Positions 20,333 through 32,300 of a DNA stretch of 64,000 bases are shown in pieces. The notes under the pieces are model-generated. The model was not told the origin of the DNA. It was given only the letters and a program-made list of their open reading frames with translations, and did no database searches. The DNA comes from Neurospora tetraspora. Its lineage: Eukaryota > Ascomycota > Sordariomycetes > Sordariales > Sordariaceae. How positions within the stretch are numbered: the stretch's first letter is position 1; each line of letters opens with the position of its first letter. The stretch covers positions 62,001 through 126,000 of the forward strand of contig NW_026944392.1 in the NCBI RefSeq assembly GCF_033439725.1. Reading direction: 5' to 3'. The position numbers and the translations under genes are program-made.

Positions 20333-21024
20333 TTGCTGTTTATGGGTACCCCTTTCCTTTTCTTCCTGTTCCGAGTCTTCTTTGCTTATGGGTTAGGGTA
20401 TGGTTTCTATGGCGCTAGAGAATAATGGATCATGTCATCTTCCAGCCTGCGTATCGTGCTTTGATGCGTTTTGGCGTTTCTTCTCTCTTTCATATCTGAC
20501 CCCATCACCTTTAACCTGAGTACTTCTACCCATTATGCCTTGCGAGACAGACGGGTGCGCAGCAAGAAAAGCAACCGAATGACGAAAGCAGTACAGCCTG
20601 CCCGAGATGGTCGTCTCCTCATGAGCTTGTAATGGTTTTGCCCCTACCAGGGCGAAGCCTCTTGCTCTCAAGTAGAGACGCTTTCTTGGTAGACAGGTCC
20701 GAGCCGCTGGTCAGCCACGCAAGAGTGGTGATGCCGGGCTATGACGACCAAAGAGAGCACTGACGGTTTGCTCATTGCTTTTGCTCCCAACCTAAAGCGC
20801 CTTTCAACCCCCGAGAAAAATTCCATTGGTTTCCTTTTACCCTTCGAACGTACCCGGAGATAGAAAGGTAGGTACCTACCATCCACAACCCCTTTTTCTT
20901 TTCCCCCCTCTCCGTTTCCTGCCTCCCCCCCTCCATATTGCTCCTCAAGCTCCCTTACCAACCTGCCCATATCAACCTAGCTCCCCTAACCCACACCACA
21001 ACCCCCTCCAGCGCCCCCACCCCC
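20333..21024. other. Intergenic between RIO1 and copy G
   Basis: About 690 bases holding the RIO1 3' UTR and a CT-rich stretch (20,880-21,000). I see no gene and no clear regulatory element. Confidence 0.4.
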
Positions 21025-21265
21025 TCAGCGCCCCAAGTCACAATTTGTGCACAACCCATTCATTTTCCTGTCCTTCCAGGCCATCTCCACAACCCGCCTT
21101 TTGGTAGGACAACGGGCTCGATCGTCGTAGCAGTCGACAATTATGAGCTTTCTCTTGAAGTATTGCTGATACAGCCGGTCCTCAATGTCGACCCAGCCGT
21201 AGCCGAATGGACAGTCGGCGCCGCGGTGGCAGTAGTGGTGTTCCGTCGTAGTAGGAGTGGCACAT
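21025..21265 (-). pseudogene. Small cysteine-rich CCCY-motif protein, copy G (frame-disturbed)
   Basis: A close sister of copy F on the minus strand. From the family start at 21,265 it reads MCHSYY and then leaves the frame. The rest (EHHYCHRGADCPFGYGWVD, a CYDD segment and an LCTNC knuckle) continues in another frame to the stop at 21,025. The distance between the first two Cys codons is 28 bases, against 24 in copy F, so four extra bases explain the shift. An ATG at 21,297, 32 bases further upstream, is in frame with the main part and would give a 90-residue protein starting MRKTTPKSNKRC, lacking the family Met-Cys start. The copy may be a pseudogene or may have recruited that start. I cannot decide from sequence. 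Confidence 0.65.
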
Positions 21266-21759
21266 CTCTTGTTGCTTTTGGGTGTTGTTTTCCTCAAGAG
21301 ATGTTTTCAGTGATGATATTTTGGGTCCTTGGAGAGGGTTGGAGTTGCGCTGTGGCGGGAGGGAATCCCGGAATGGAAGCGGAAGGGAGGGCATTTTGTG
21401 TGCCTGATTCTAGGAGCGTCGGAGCTTCTCCTACTTTCAGTGGATGGAAGTAAAAGGCTCTTCACATACCTTTTTTTTATTTATAGCCAACCTCAAAGCC
21501 ATCTTGATATTCAGCTTGATGCTCGCAATCTTCGTCTCGGAAAGCTGTGTTTCCTCGTGGATGTGATCTGGGCCTTGTTGAAGTCGCTGGAGTGCTGCAA
21601 GGAGTGGTTGCCCATTGGAAAAGATGGGGTTACAATGGACGGGAATACCCGAATGAGATCCACCCCCAGCACGCTGGGACGAGCGTCCGGAGCAAGATAT
21701 GAGGGCGATCGACGTTGCTCAAGGTAGACAATGAAAAACGAAGTGGGAGAAAAAAAAAC

Positions 21760-21889
21760 AAAAAGCTCGGCCCGCCCAGGCTCGGAATCGAACTCGGGAT
21801 GAGTCGACTCTGTACGAGCAAGGTATAGACCTACGAAAATACCACGCATTTTCTGGACCCAGCGCACTACCACGTAAGCTACTGGACCG
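21760..21889 (-). ncRNA. tRNA-like RNA polymerase III unit (SINE or degenerate tRNA)
   Basis: On the minus strand there is an A-box-like TAGCTTACGTGGTAG from 21,881, then a B-box-like GAGTTCGATTCCGAGC from 21,795, 86 bases later. A TTTTT run from 21,764 to 21,760 and a longer T run beyond follow directly. Order, spacing and terminator fit a polymerase III gene. Yet the T-stem does not pair and the acceptor stem GGTCCAG pairs imperfectly with CTGGGCG, so it is not a standard tRNA. A tRNA-derived SINE or a decayed intron-bearing tRNA is most likely. Confidence 0.4.
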
Positions 21890-21899
21890 TGGTGGAAGG

Positions 21900-22560
21900 T
21901 CCGACCTTGAGGGCTTAGAGCGTGTTCGGTCGCTCCTGAATCGAGGGCTCGGAAGATTTCAGAGCCGGGGTTCAGAAAACTGTTCAGTCGTTTCCTGAAC
22001 TAATTTGGGTAGGGAGCCCCGCAAAACCAGTTCCTGAACTCCTCCTAAAATTTCTAGCCCACATTAGAGTAAACTACCTAATAAAATCTGTATATTCTTT
22101 CTAAACGGTTTAGAACCCAAAAGGCATTTTGAAAAGCCAGAAATTTCTACTTTTTGACACACGTGACAACAAGAACCTCAACAACACCAATATCGACAAT
22201 TAATACTAATATCAATAGTCAATACTAGTACTACTATAGAGGAGCGCTCGTAAATAATATAAACGCTACAATCCCTCTACTACTATATAGCGAAAAGGAG
22301 GAAACTATCATGGGGTAAGGCGAATAGTATGGGGGTAGATTGGATATGCGTAGTTGTACGAGGAGAGGAGAAGAGAGGTGTGCGCAGGTCTGGCGATATA
22401 AGGCAAGGTACGAAGGCCATGCCCAGAGCCGGAACCAGCGCACGTGCACATACACGTGATGTGCCATTGGCTAATGGTGGCAATGGCATGGCACGAGGCT
22501 CAACTGCCTATGACAGGAGCCGTGCATATGCCAGGCACAGTCACAGGTAATCCTATGACA
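21900..22560. other. Transition to the large RIP-type block
   Basis: GC content is normal to about 22,030, falls to about 22,250, then a normal-GC island (22,290-22,560) follows, with CACGTG and GTGCAC palindromes and CACGTGATGTGCC sequence. I see no gene. The island may be the outer part of the PIF/Harbinger-like element that starts immediately to its right. Confidence 0.4.
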
Positions 22561-23360
22561 GAAACGTAGCTAACTATTCAAATTAATAGTAATAATACTA
22601 GTTACTAGTATTATACTATAGGAACTAAAGATTTTACGTAATTTGTATAGTATACGTAGCTTCTTCGCTATTAAAAATTTATTCGATAAGTATTAAGAAA
22701 GATTGTATAAATTAGCACAATTCTAACTGTCTATTTTCAATACGCTAGTAACGTAGTTAGAATATTATATTAATTTCGAGCCTTTACCGCGTGTATTTAT
22801 ATACGAAAAAGTATTAATATTCCTCTTTATTACAATATAGGGGTTGACCCTCCGTATAGCGGTATACTTATTTAGTTATAACATCGCTATCATATACCAG
22901 TTAATTAATATAAATATTAAAAAAGAAATTATTACATTAATTTATTATTAGAGACTTTTATTAAGTATTCTAGGTATATACTATCCTCGCCGCCTATAAG
23001 GTCCGACTTCTTAAAATTAAAACCCCTAAGGAAATTAAAGGTAACCCTAAGTTCTTCTTATATTTCTGCTACGTTTTGGAAGCTTTCGATAATTTATACT
23101 TCCCGGTACGGATACGTAGTAAAGATTAATAATTATAGCGCAATTATAAAGGAACCTTAATAGTTAATATATTATTAATATATAATTTCGATAGTAAGTT
23201 TATGAATATATTACCTAGTTAGGAAGGGTCGGCCAACGATATAAAGGTATTAAATAATACTTTTATTTAGGGATTTAATATATTATTAGGGTGGTATTAT
23301 TTAGCCGACAGTGGCTATACTAATACTTTACGTTTATTCGTACTATACTGTAGCGTAAAA
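22561..23360 (+). mobile_element. PIF/Harbinger-type transposase remnant
   Basis: In RIP-type DNA the plus strand near 22,980-23,345 still reads as the DDE nuclease of a PIF/Harbinger (DDE_Tnp_4-like) transposase: an FPVRIRS-like segment after the degraded first Asp region, then YNFDSKFMNILPS, GSANDIKVLNNT and WYYLADSGYTNT in the family order. Many stops, from C-to-T changes on either strand, interrupt it. The coding signal stops abruptly near 23,355, where GC content rises, and the C-terminal part is missing or displaced. I did not find terminal repeats. Confidence 0.7.
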
Positions 23361-26300
23361 TAGTCTTTCCTTGAGCGGAGCCGGATATGCCCGAGGGAGA
23401 CAATGAAGCGCCCATAAATTCATATCTTAAGCCGTAAAAAGCTAGATCCACATATCCCCTGGAACTAAAACACTAATAAAAATATTACTAGATATTACCA
23501 AACATTACCAAATATTACCCTCCTGCTCAAATTTCTATTATTATCCTAAATAACTCTAAATAACCTAAATAACGCTCTAAACGTCTTTATAACGCCAACC
23601 TCCCCTCTCTCCTATTACTGGCTCCCGTGAAAGGATACTATAAGAGCCCTATAGTATAGTAGCGTACGAAGACGTTCAAAGCGCCATTATTAATATAAGT
23701 AACGTAGAGACTATATATTCGAATTATATCTATACCTCTTTCGTTCTCTTTATTCTATAATATAATTATTAAAACGCTTTATTCCGTCTACGCTAACTTC
23801 TCACAACTATCGTACAATCTTATCCGTTAGGGGTAACTATCGGGGGGACCGTCTAATGGGAATCTACTTATAAAAATCTTATAATATTAGTAAAGTAAAG
23901 AAATTATGGTATAAGTAAATCACGGGTTATCCCTCGGAGTAGGCTCAAGAGACTCGTTCTCTAAAGACTTAGGGTAGGGTTCGTACTATAAGTCCTAAAT
24001 TCTTTTTTACTACTTTTTACATCTATTATAATAAAAATCCTGTGAATAATATATGAGAACTATATAAAACTATATAAATGAACTATATTAATTATTCCCT
24101 TCGATTTTTCCTCCCTTCAATCGCGGCGGTCTATTAACTATATTCTTACGGGGTTTTCCGCAAAGCTTTCTAATATTCCCTACTTTAGGTAGGATATTAC
24201 TAACTTTCTTTAAAGTATTACTAACTCTATTACCGGGCGGTCTTCTACGACGTCTATTACCAAAAGTAATTCTAGCGGTATTAGCTAGTAATTATATAGT
24301 GGGAAAGGCATTAGCAAGCAGTCTACTACGTAATTAATTACCAGCTCTATTACTACGAAATCTACTACGAGCTTTACCTCGTACTCCCCTTCCCCGGCCT
24401 GGCCAACTACTATCGGTATTATTATTATTATCGTCGTCGATATTACCGAAATTAGGTAGGAGCTAATATACTTAGTTGGAGGCCGGAAGACTACCCGGGT
24501 TACGGATATAATATAGCGGTAGGGGTTAGCCTAGTTATAATTATTAAAGTATATATTTAATTATATTTATAATTCGGTAAGTATAGGTCTTAGTATTTTT
24601 AAACCGTAAAACATCTATTTCAAAGCTCTCATCGAATATAATATTATCGAAGGTACAGATAGAGGAGACAGCTACGTATAATAAACTAATTATAAAATCC
24701 TTCTTCGAAATATCGATAACCGTTTTATCCAATATTTAACCCTATACTTTGTAGACTATAATAATAGATACAATCGTTAAAGGGAATTGGATTCTTTTAT
24801 AAGAAAGAATTCCCTTTATAAATTTTTAAATAGATTAGAATATCGGTATAGTATGCTCGGGGTCTTTAATATTAGAGTAATTTAAGTCTTCGAAGTAATT
24901 AGATCCTTTGTAATTGGGGAAATTGACAAATATAACGAAAGGGGGGTCGCCGGCTTCTAGATTGTAAAAGAGTTAACAAATTAAGTATTGAAGATTAGAT
25001 ATATAATTTATTGACTATTATATAATTAATTACTATCCTACGCAATATTAATAATTATATTAATCGAACTATTGATTAAATTAGCTTGAATTTAAGGATT
25101 TTCGGTAAATATAATTGTATTACCCTTAATATATATAAATTTAATATGTAGGTTGCTAATATTAATATATTTAACGTCTTTAGCGCTGGGGAGGATATTA
25201 GTAAATTTAAAAATAAAGGTTAGAAATTATAATTCTTCTAAATAACGAAGGTTATATTTATTAACTATAGTATTAGTTAAGTAAATTTACAAAGCATTAT
25301 CGAAGTTTATTCATTTTAGTACTAGTAGTTTAAATTTAATACGAATAAATAATAACTTCTAGTCGTTAATAATAGGGTTATTAGTTCGTAACTTATTTAA
25401 AGTTTTACGGAATATAATTTAAATATTACCTTATTAATAGACGACTTATTTCAATTCGATACTCAAATTGAAATTGAAATAATAGGTTCGATTACCGTAT
25501 TATATTAAATTTAGCTTACTTATTAACAGTTTCCTTTTTTATATATTTATTTTATTAGGAAGTTTATTTATATTATTGTCGTTATTAAATATTTTAAAGG
25601 GGGTGTTAGGATTATTAGTAAATTTAAGAGGTTCTTAGTAAAATAGGAATTTTTGCCTAATGGGTAGTAATTGGAAGAAATCCCTAAGAAGAAGAATATT
25701 AGTACCGCCAAACCGTTTACGCTAGTCTTTAATAAAGGTTTAGCGAAGATAGTTATTAGTAAAATACATTTTCTTTATATTTAATATAGATTTCTCGTTA
25801 ATGATCAAATATTTAAAACGTTTAAATTTATTTTATAAATAAATAAAATTATTACCTTATAGATTAATTAAATTTCTAATACTAAAAGGAAGCTGTAGAA
25901 GGGAATAGAAGGTATAGCTTTTCATATTATTAGTAACTATACTAGTAGGAGTAATATAAACAATAAGGTTTGAAAGGCGATAGTTAATAGCCATTTTTTT
26001 AAATTTGTAAAATAATAATCAAATAAAATAGGATTTGCTAGTATTATTTCTACTGTCGATTTAGATAAGTAACTATTCTAGATTCTAACTATCGAATATA
26101 GCTTAATAACAATTAGTAAATTAATTAAATACTATATATTATTTAATATTAAGGGTATTATATATACGTTATATAAGAGGTTCTATATTAGGAAAATTAA
26201 AATCATTGTTTCGAAACTTCTAATAATGTACGGTTAAAGGAAGGAATTCTTAGAATTTAATATAGTATTAATACTAGTCGTAACCGATATTAATATTATA

Positions 26301-29300
26301 ACGACTTAAAATTTCGTTTTCGAAATTGTTATTATTTATACGACGATTGTGGTTGTCTCTAATAATATCTTCCCAATTAGGTTTATTTGGTTCCTCTTTA
26401 GACCTACTTTAAATTCCTTTTTAAGTTTAAGAGATAGAAACTTACTACAATAATCTTCGGGCTGCGCCAATTCATTAACATAAATTTTATAATATACTAT
26501 ATAAATATCATCGAAATTATTATATCGGATATTGTTAATAATATAAAAGTTGTTTTTATTTATAGATAGGAAAGTAATTAATAACCCTTTTTTTGGTAAG
26601 ATCCGTTAGAAAGGTAGGGTGTAATTTAATATAATCGAATTTGGTAATATATTTAAAATAAGAAAAGTAAAAATAATATTCATTAAAATTTATACATTTT
26701 TAGTACATTGAATAAATTCATTTAATTTCGTTAACTATATTAATGTAAATACTTTTAATATTATTATTATTATTATTATCATTATTACTAATAGTAATAA
26801 GGGCGGCTCTTCGATCAGTAACCTAAAGATCTACTTCGGGATTAAAGATGATAATACTTCAGTTATTTTAATAATAATAATCTACTATAATAACTATATA
26901 AATATTTTCCTACAAAGGAAAGTTGAATAATAAATAATAAACTTCTTAAGTAGATTAGTTACGTTTAGTAGTAAGCTTATTTATAAATTTAGTTGCAAAT
27001 TACTTAATTGGATTCTTGGCCGTAATTTCAGGTATTAATTCGTTAGTAATTTTATTATAAGACTTTATTCTCTTTTCGGTTTTAAAAACGTATTTAGCGA
27101 CGTAATCAAATATAATATTTATATTAATGCATAGTTAGATATTTATATTGGCCATCCAACCCATTATAATAAGAGGATTATACTAGTGAAGAATATTATT
27201 ATTTCGTTTACTATCGAAAAGTTAGAATCTAAGGTTAATACGAGCTATAAGGAGGGGGTATTTATATAATTTCCTTGTAAAGTAAAAACGGTAAACTTTT
27301 TATTCGGGTACTAGGAGTTCGAGGTCTAGGATTTATTGCTTACCGGGAAAGGTTCGGACTTAACGGCGGGCTCGAAAGGAGTAAATATTATTGTAAGTAT
27401 ATTTTTATATCCGGTTAGTTATAGCCGTGAACTTTTAAAACGTAGGTTCAACTTCATGTATCCTTTTACTTAAAATATTATTACGTTTAGGGTATTTAGA
27501 AAGATAGAAGATTGGAATTAGCTGGTTATTATTTTGGCTATTAGGATTCTAAATACTAGGAGGTAGACCTTTTAGATTCTTACCCTCTCCGAATTAGGCT
27601 TTTAGCTATTCAATACCCTCGAGTATTAGATTCTATACTGTAATATATAAACCCTATATTTTAATAAATTATCCTCGGATTCCTAGATCGGCTAAGTTAG
27701 GTATATTAATATTATTTACCCAATATATACTATAGGTATAGCTAGTACTTCGAGCTTGGAATTCCAATCTCTACTAATAGTTATCGAATTTGAATTTTAG
27801 TAGTAGGATATATTTTTTAAAAAGTTGAAACCTTCGAAGAAAATAGTACGTAGCAATATAAGGGTTTTAGAGAATATTGACCCTGGAGATATGACGACGG
27901 TCTTTATTATTAGAATCTAGCTAATATTAATAGTCTAGTATATATCTTGTTAAATTTTCCTAATATAAATCGGCGGTACTAAATGTAATAAATATAGCCA
28001 GTATGCCTAAAAAATTAATATATAATACTAGTTTACTGGATTTTTTAATGTAGTATAACTGAATACTACGAAGTATATTAAAAAATCGAATAATAGAATC
28101 GAGTAGCTTTTTTACTTTATTGATTCGATTTCTAAATCTTTTATGAAATAAATCTATATTAGCGAAAAGCTATGGGTTAAAATTGGTATTCCGAACGTAG
28201 AATAAGCTCTTACTATAGATTTGGCTACGTATTAAGGAATTGACAGCAATATATTGAAATTATTGTATTTTGTAAATCGGCTATTATATTAGCGTATAGT
28301 ATATTGAAAATATTTATTATAAATAACTTTTCTTATATAAGGGTTAAAATATTTAACCTTTTTAGTAGGGTAGAGATTAGGAAATACTTAAAATAATAAT
28401 ATTTAGTTGTATTGAAATTCGTTAATTGGTTAGTTTCGGAAGGGATTTTATTAAATATAATAACATTTGGGTGGCGGGGCGGAAATTAGAATTGCCGGAG
28501 CCGGGCCTAAGTTTAGAGCTGGAGCGGAAGCTGGACTTAGAATTAAAACCGGGCTAAAAATTGGTATTATAGCCGGAGCCGAAGCTGGACTTATAGGTTA
28601 TTATTACTAGCCTAAAGGTTATTGTTACTAGCCTATAGGTTATATTAGCTAGCCTATAAACTATAGTTATTAATTATTCGGTAAATTTGTAAATCGGGCT
28701 AATAGAAAATTAGGGTCGGGTATACAATCCCTACGAAATTATATTTTATATTATTCGATATCTTTAAGAATATTACTTAATATATTAGAAGTAGTACCAA
28801 TTTCCAATTTATTAGCATTTCTGAAAATCTCTTCCAACCTTTTTTCTTATAATATATCTAACTCCACAATAATAATATTATCTACTAATATATTAAATAT
28901 TCAATCCATAGTATCGCTATCTTCTAATAATATATTAAAATATTCCTAAATAATTTCGATATTAGTATACCTAGGGTAGTTTTCTTTTAAGAACCGAAAT
29001 TATATTTCAATTTTACGGCGGTTAATTTTAAATTCCTTATATATTCAATTGAAGCTTAAGTAATTTTAAATATTACGTGGCTGTAATAATATAATATCGA
29101 TTTCTTTTAGTAATTTAGGTAATTAATAATAAACGTATAAAATATTACAACGAAAATTAATATATTAACCTTTATACTTTCGTTGCTACTAACTAAAGGT
29201 ATAAATATTTAATAATATATTAGTATATTTATATAATTTATTAAAGGAAGAAAAATTAAATAGAATTTACTAATATAGATATAGACTCGTATAATAAGTA

Positions 29301-32300
29301 TTTCTTCTATTAGATCGAAGGGGGAGAAATAATATTCCGGGGAATCTTAATTAAAAGTACCATAATCTATATTATTCTCCGCACTATATTTAAAAGGTTC
29401 GCCCGGTCGTAGATTTATATTATTATAGCAATATTACTTACATATACTTATATTATTAATTTTCAACTAAAACCATTTTTCATTGTAGCGATTATACTTC
29501 TCTATAGTCTCGGTATCTAATATAGCCTAGTAATTATAAAGCTATTAATAATACGAATCCGGAATAGTTCTAGTATTTATATCGCTATTAAATATTAGGC
29601 CCCGTTCAAATTCGATACTAAGTATATTAGGGAATCGAAATCCGATTAATTCGAGAGGCGGGGGAAATCTTAACTTTCCTAGGCCGTATTAACCTCTTCT
29701 TCTTAATTAGAAAGGTTCGAATTAAAATTGTATTTCGAAAAAGCTATAGTCTTCAACGAAATTATTAATATTAAATATACCGCTACAACTATTAAGAAGA
29801 TTATTATTCCGCATTTACAAACGGAGTAGCTATTTAGCCTAAAATAGGTCATTGTTATTATTATTAAAATTGAAGAAACTATACTAATTATTATTATCCT
29901 CCTCTTTGTTGTCTTCATTAAGCGGTGCCTAATACTATTTGTAATAATTACGTTCAATATCGTATCTATCGAAGAAATCAATATGGGAAAATTCTTAATA
30001 GTAATTAAAATAGATTTTATTTTCCCCCCGTATATTATATTTTGGATTAGTATAAATATACGTTATATAGAATCCGGTAATAGGATTCTAATTAATAGGA
30101 TAGCGTACCAATTTATATATTAGACAAATGAAGTAGGGTAAGTCGTTTTAGTTAAATTAAATATTAGCGTCATTATTATCGGTAGATTATATTAGAATAT
30201 CGGGGGAATTAGATAGACTTTTACTTTTATCCCTTATTCTTCCTAAATATAGAATATAATAATTCCTTTTATAATAATCTCCTATAATATAATCTAAACA
30301 TTCGTATATATTATTATATAGAATATAAACTTTTCGTAAAGAAAAGACGTTATATTTAAATTTTAAATTTAATAAATAAAGTACGTAATTACTGGTATCG
30401 TTATTCCTATTGTTAATACATTGAAAGAAATAATAATTAAAATGACGGAATCGTTCATCTTTATTATAAATAATATAATTGCCCGTATCGTCGTTCCAGT
30501 CCGTGAAGGGTCGAATAATAAGATATTTTAAGTAAGTAAATTGGTCATTACTATTATAGAATAGATAGAAATCTATATTTAGGTTACAGTCTATATAGAA
30601 CCGTATGATATAATAACGGCAATAAATAAATTTATCGTTATTATTAAGTAGTTATTACAAATTAGAATGTTATTAGGCAATTAATATTATTCATAAAGGG
30701 GTAAGTATAATATCTTCTTTTTAATTACGTTAATGAAGATAATATGTACGTTGAATTATATATTTTTATCGACGGGCTTTAGCAGTTTCTTCGTCGTCTT
30801 ATAAATTAAATATAAAATATTGATTATATACTGAATATAAAGACTATTAAATAAAAGGTCTATACTTATAAATACCTTCTATTAAATATAAACTTTAAGG
30901 CTACTTAATTAATACGAGCGGCTTTATCCTTAATTGCTTGGAATTTGGGGGTATAAATTTTGAAGTAGTCAATATTAATAGTAATCACTTGAATATTAAT
31001 TTATTATAATTGTAATAATGGAACCAAACAGTTAATAGGCCGTTGTAAATCTAAATTAATTCTCTAAGCCGGCTAGGGTTGTTAGATTGCTTATTGAAGT
31101 TATTGTTATTATTAACGTTATCTAGCCTCGAATTCTTAATAGCTAATTGTATGAGGTCCGAATTCGCTTTAATATTATTATTGCTACCGTTTAAACTCTA
31201 ATAATTTTTGAGTGGAAATATCGACTTCTTCGCTGTTAAGACGTTAATGACGGGGATTGAAATATTAGAATATTGGAGCTTAAGGTAGTTGGAATACCGG
31301 AATTAGAATTTGAAAGGCCGAGGGTTAGAACGAGACCGGTGCTTAGAATGTACGAAGTTGAGGGTCGATATTATTAAGATTGAGAAATATTTTAGGAATT
31401 AGTAATCGATAGTTAACTTTAATTCGGGTTTCCTCTAATAAAGATAATATAGTAATACCGGGACCTCTTTTACTACTAATTATAATTTATATATTGGATT
31501 ACTTTTAATTAGATTCCTTTTAACGCCGTTAAAATCGATTCTAAGAAAAGAAAAGGTTAATTGTTTAAAATATAGCTGGTTAACTAAATAGCTAGCCAAT
31601 TAATAATACCTAAATTGTACCTGCACCCCTCCGCGGTTCGAATCGTAATATTATCCTAATAAGTATTCTATTTATCCGAAAATAGTAAAACGATACAATA
31701 TATTAGGATTCTATTAATAGAATTTACGTACTTTAAAAGATTTACTATTAAGTAGACAATATTAATTAACGGATTAATTAATAGAAAGAGAATAATAACA
31801 GATTAGATAATGAATAAAGGGAGGGATAGCTTATTAAAATATCTTTATTATAATATACGTTATAACTAACTATAATAAAGGTAGCATTATATTTACTAAT
31901 AAATAATAATATTAGTCTTTTCTTACTATAAATATAATACTTCTAAGTAGATATATAACCCGGTTAATTCTCTTAATTGCCAGGCGGCGGCTCTTAATTG
32001 GATTCTATTTTAAATAATTAAATAATTACAAGAATGAAAGAATGAAAGCTGAAAGGTTAAAATAAATTGTAAATAATGAATTTAAGAAAGGATTTTGAAT
32101 ATATTTAAAACCTTTATTAGAAACCAAAAGGCTAAAAAGCTAAGATAAATTCCAAATGATAAACTTAAGAAAGGATTTTAAATATATTTAAAGCCTTAGG
32201 ACGAGTAGTATTAACGCCGAAGCGGATGTTATTACCGTCTTTTATTTCGATAAAATCGTTTTTCTTGAATCGCTAATCGTTTTTTTTAAGATAGGTTCTA

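Noticed and set aside
31560-31680. tRNA-like stretch with GGTTCGAATC inside the RIP-type block
   Set aside because: The stems do not pair and the sequence is AT-mutated; at most a ruined tRNA-derived piece.
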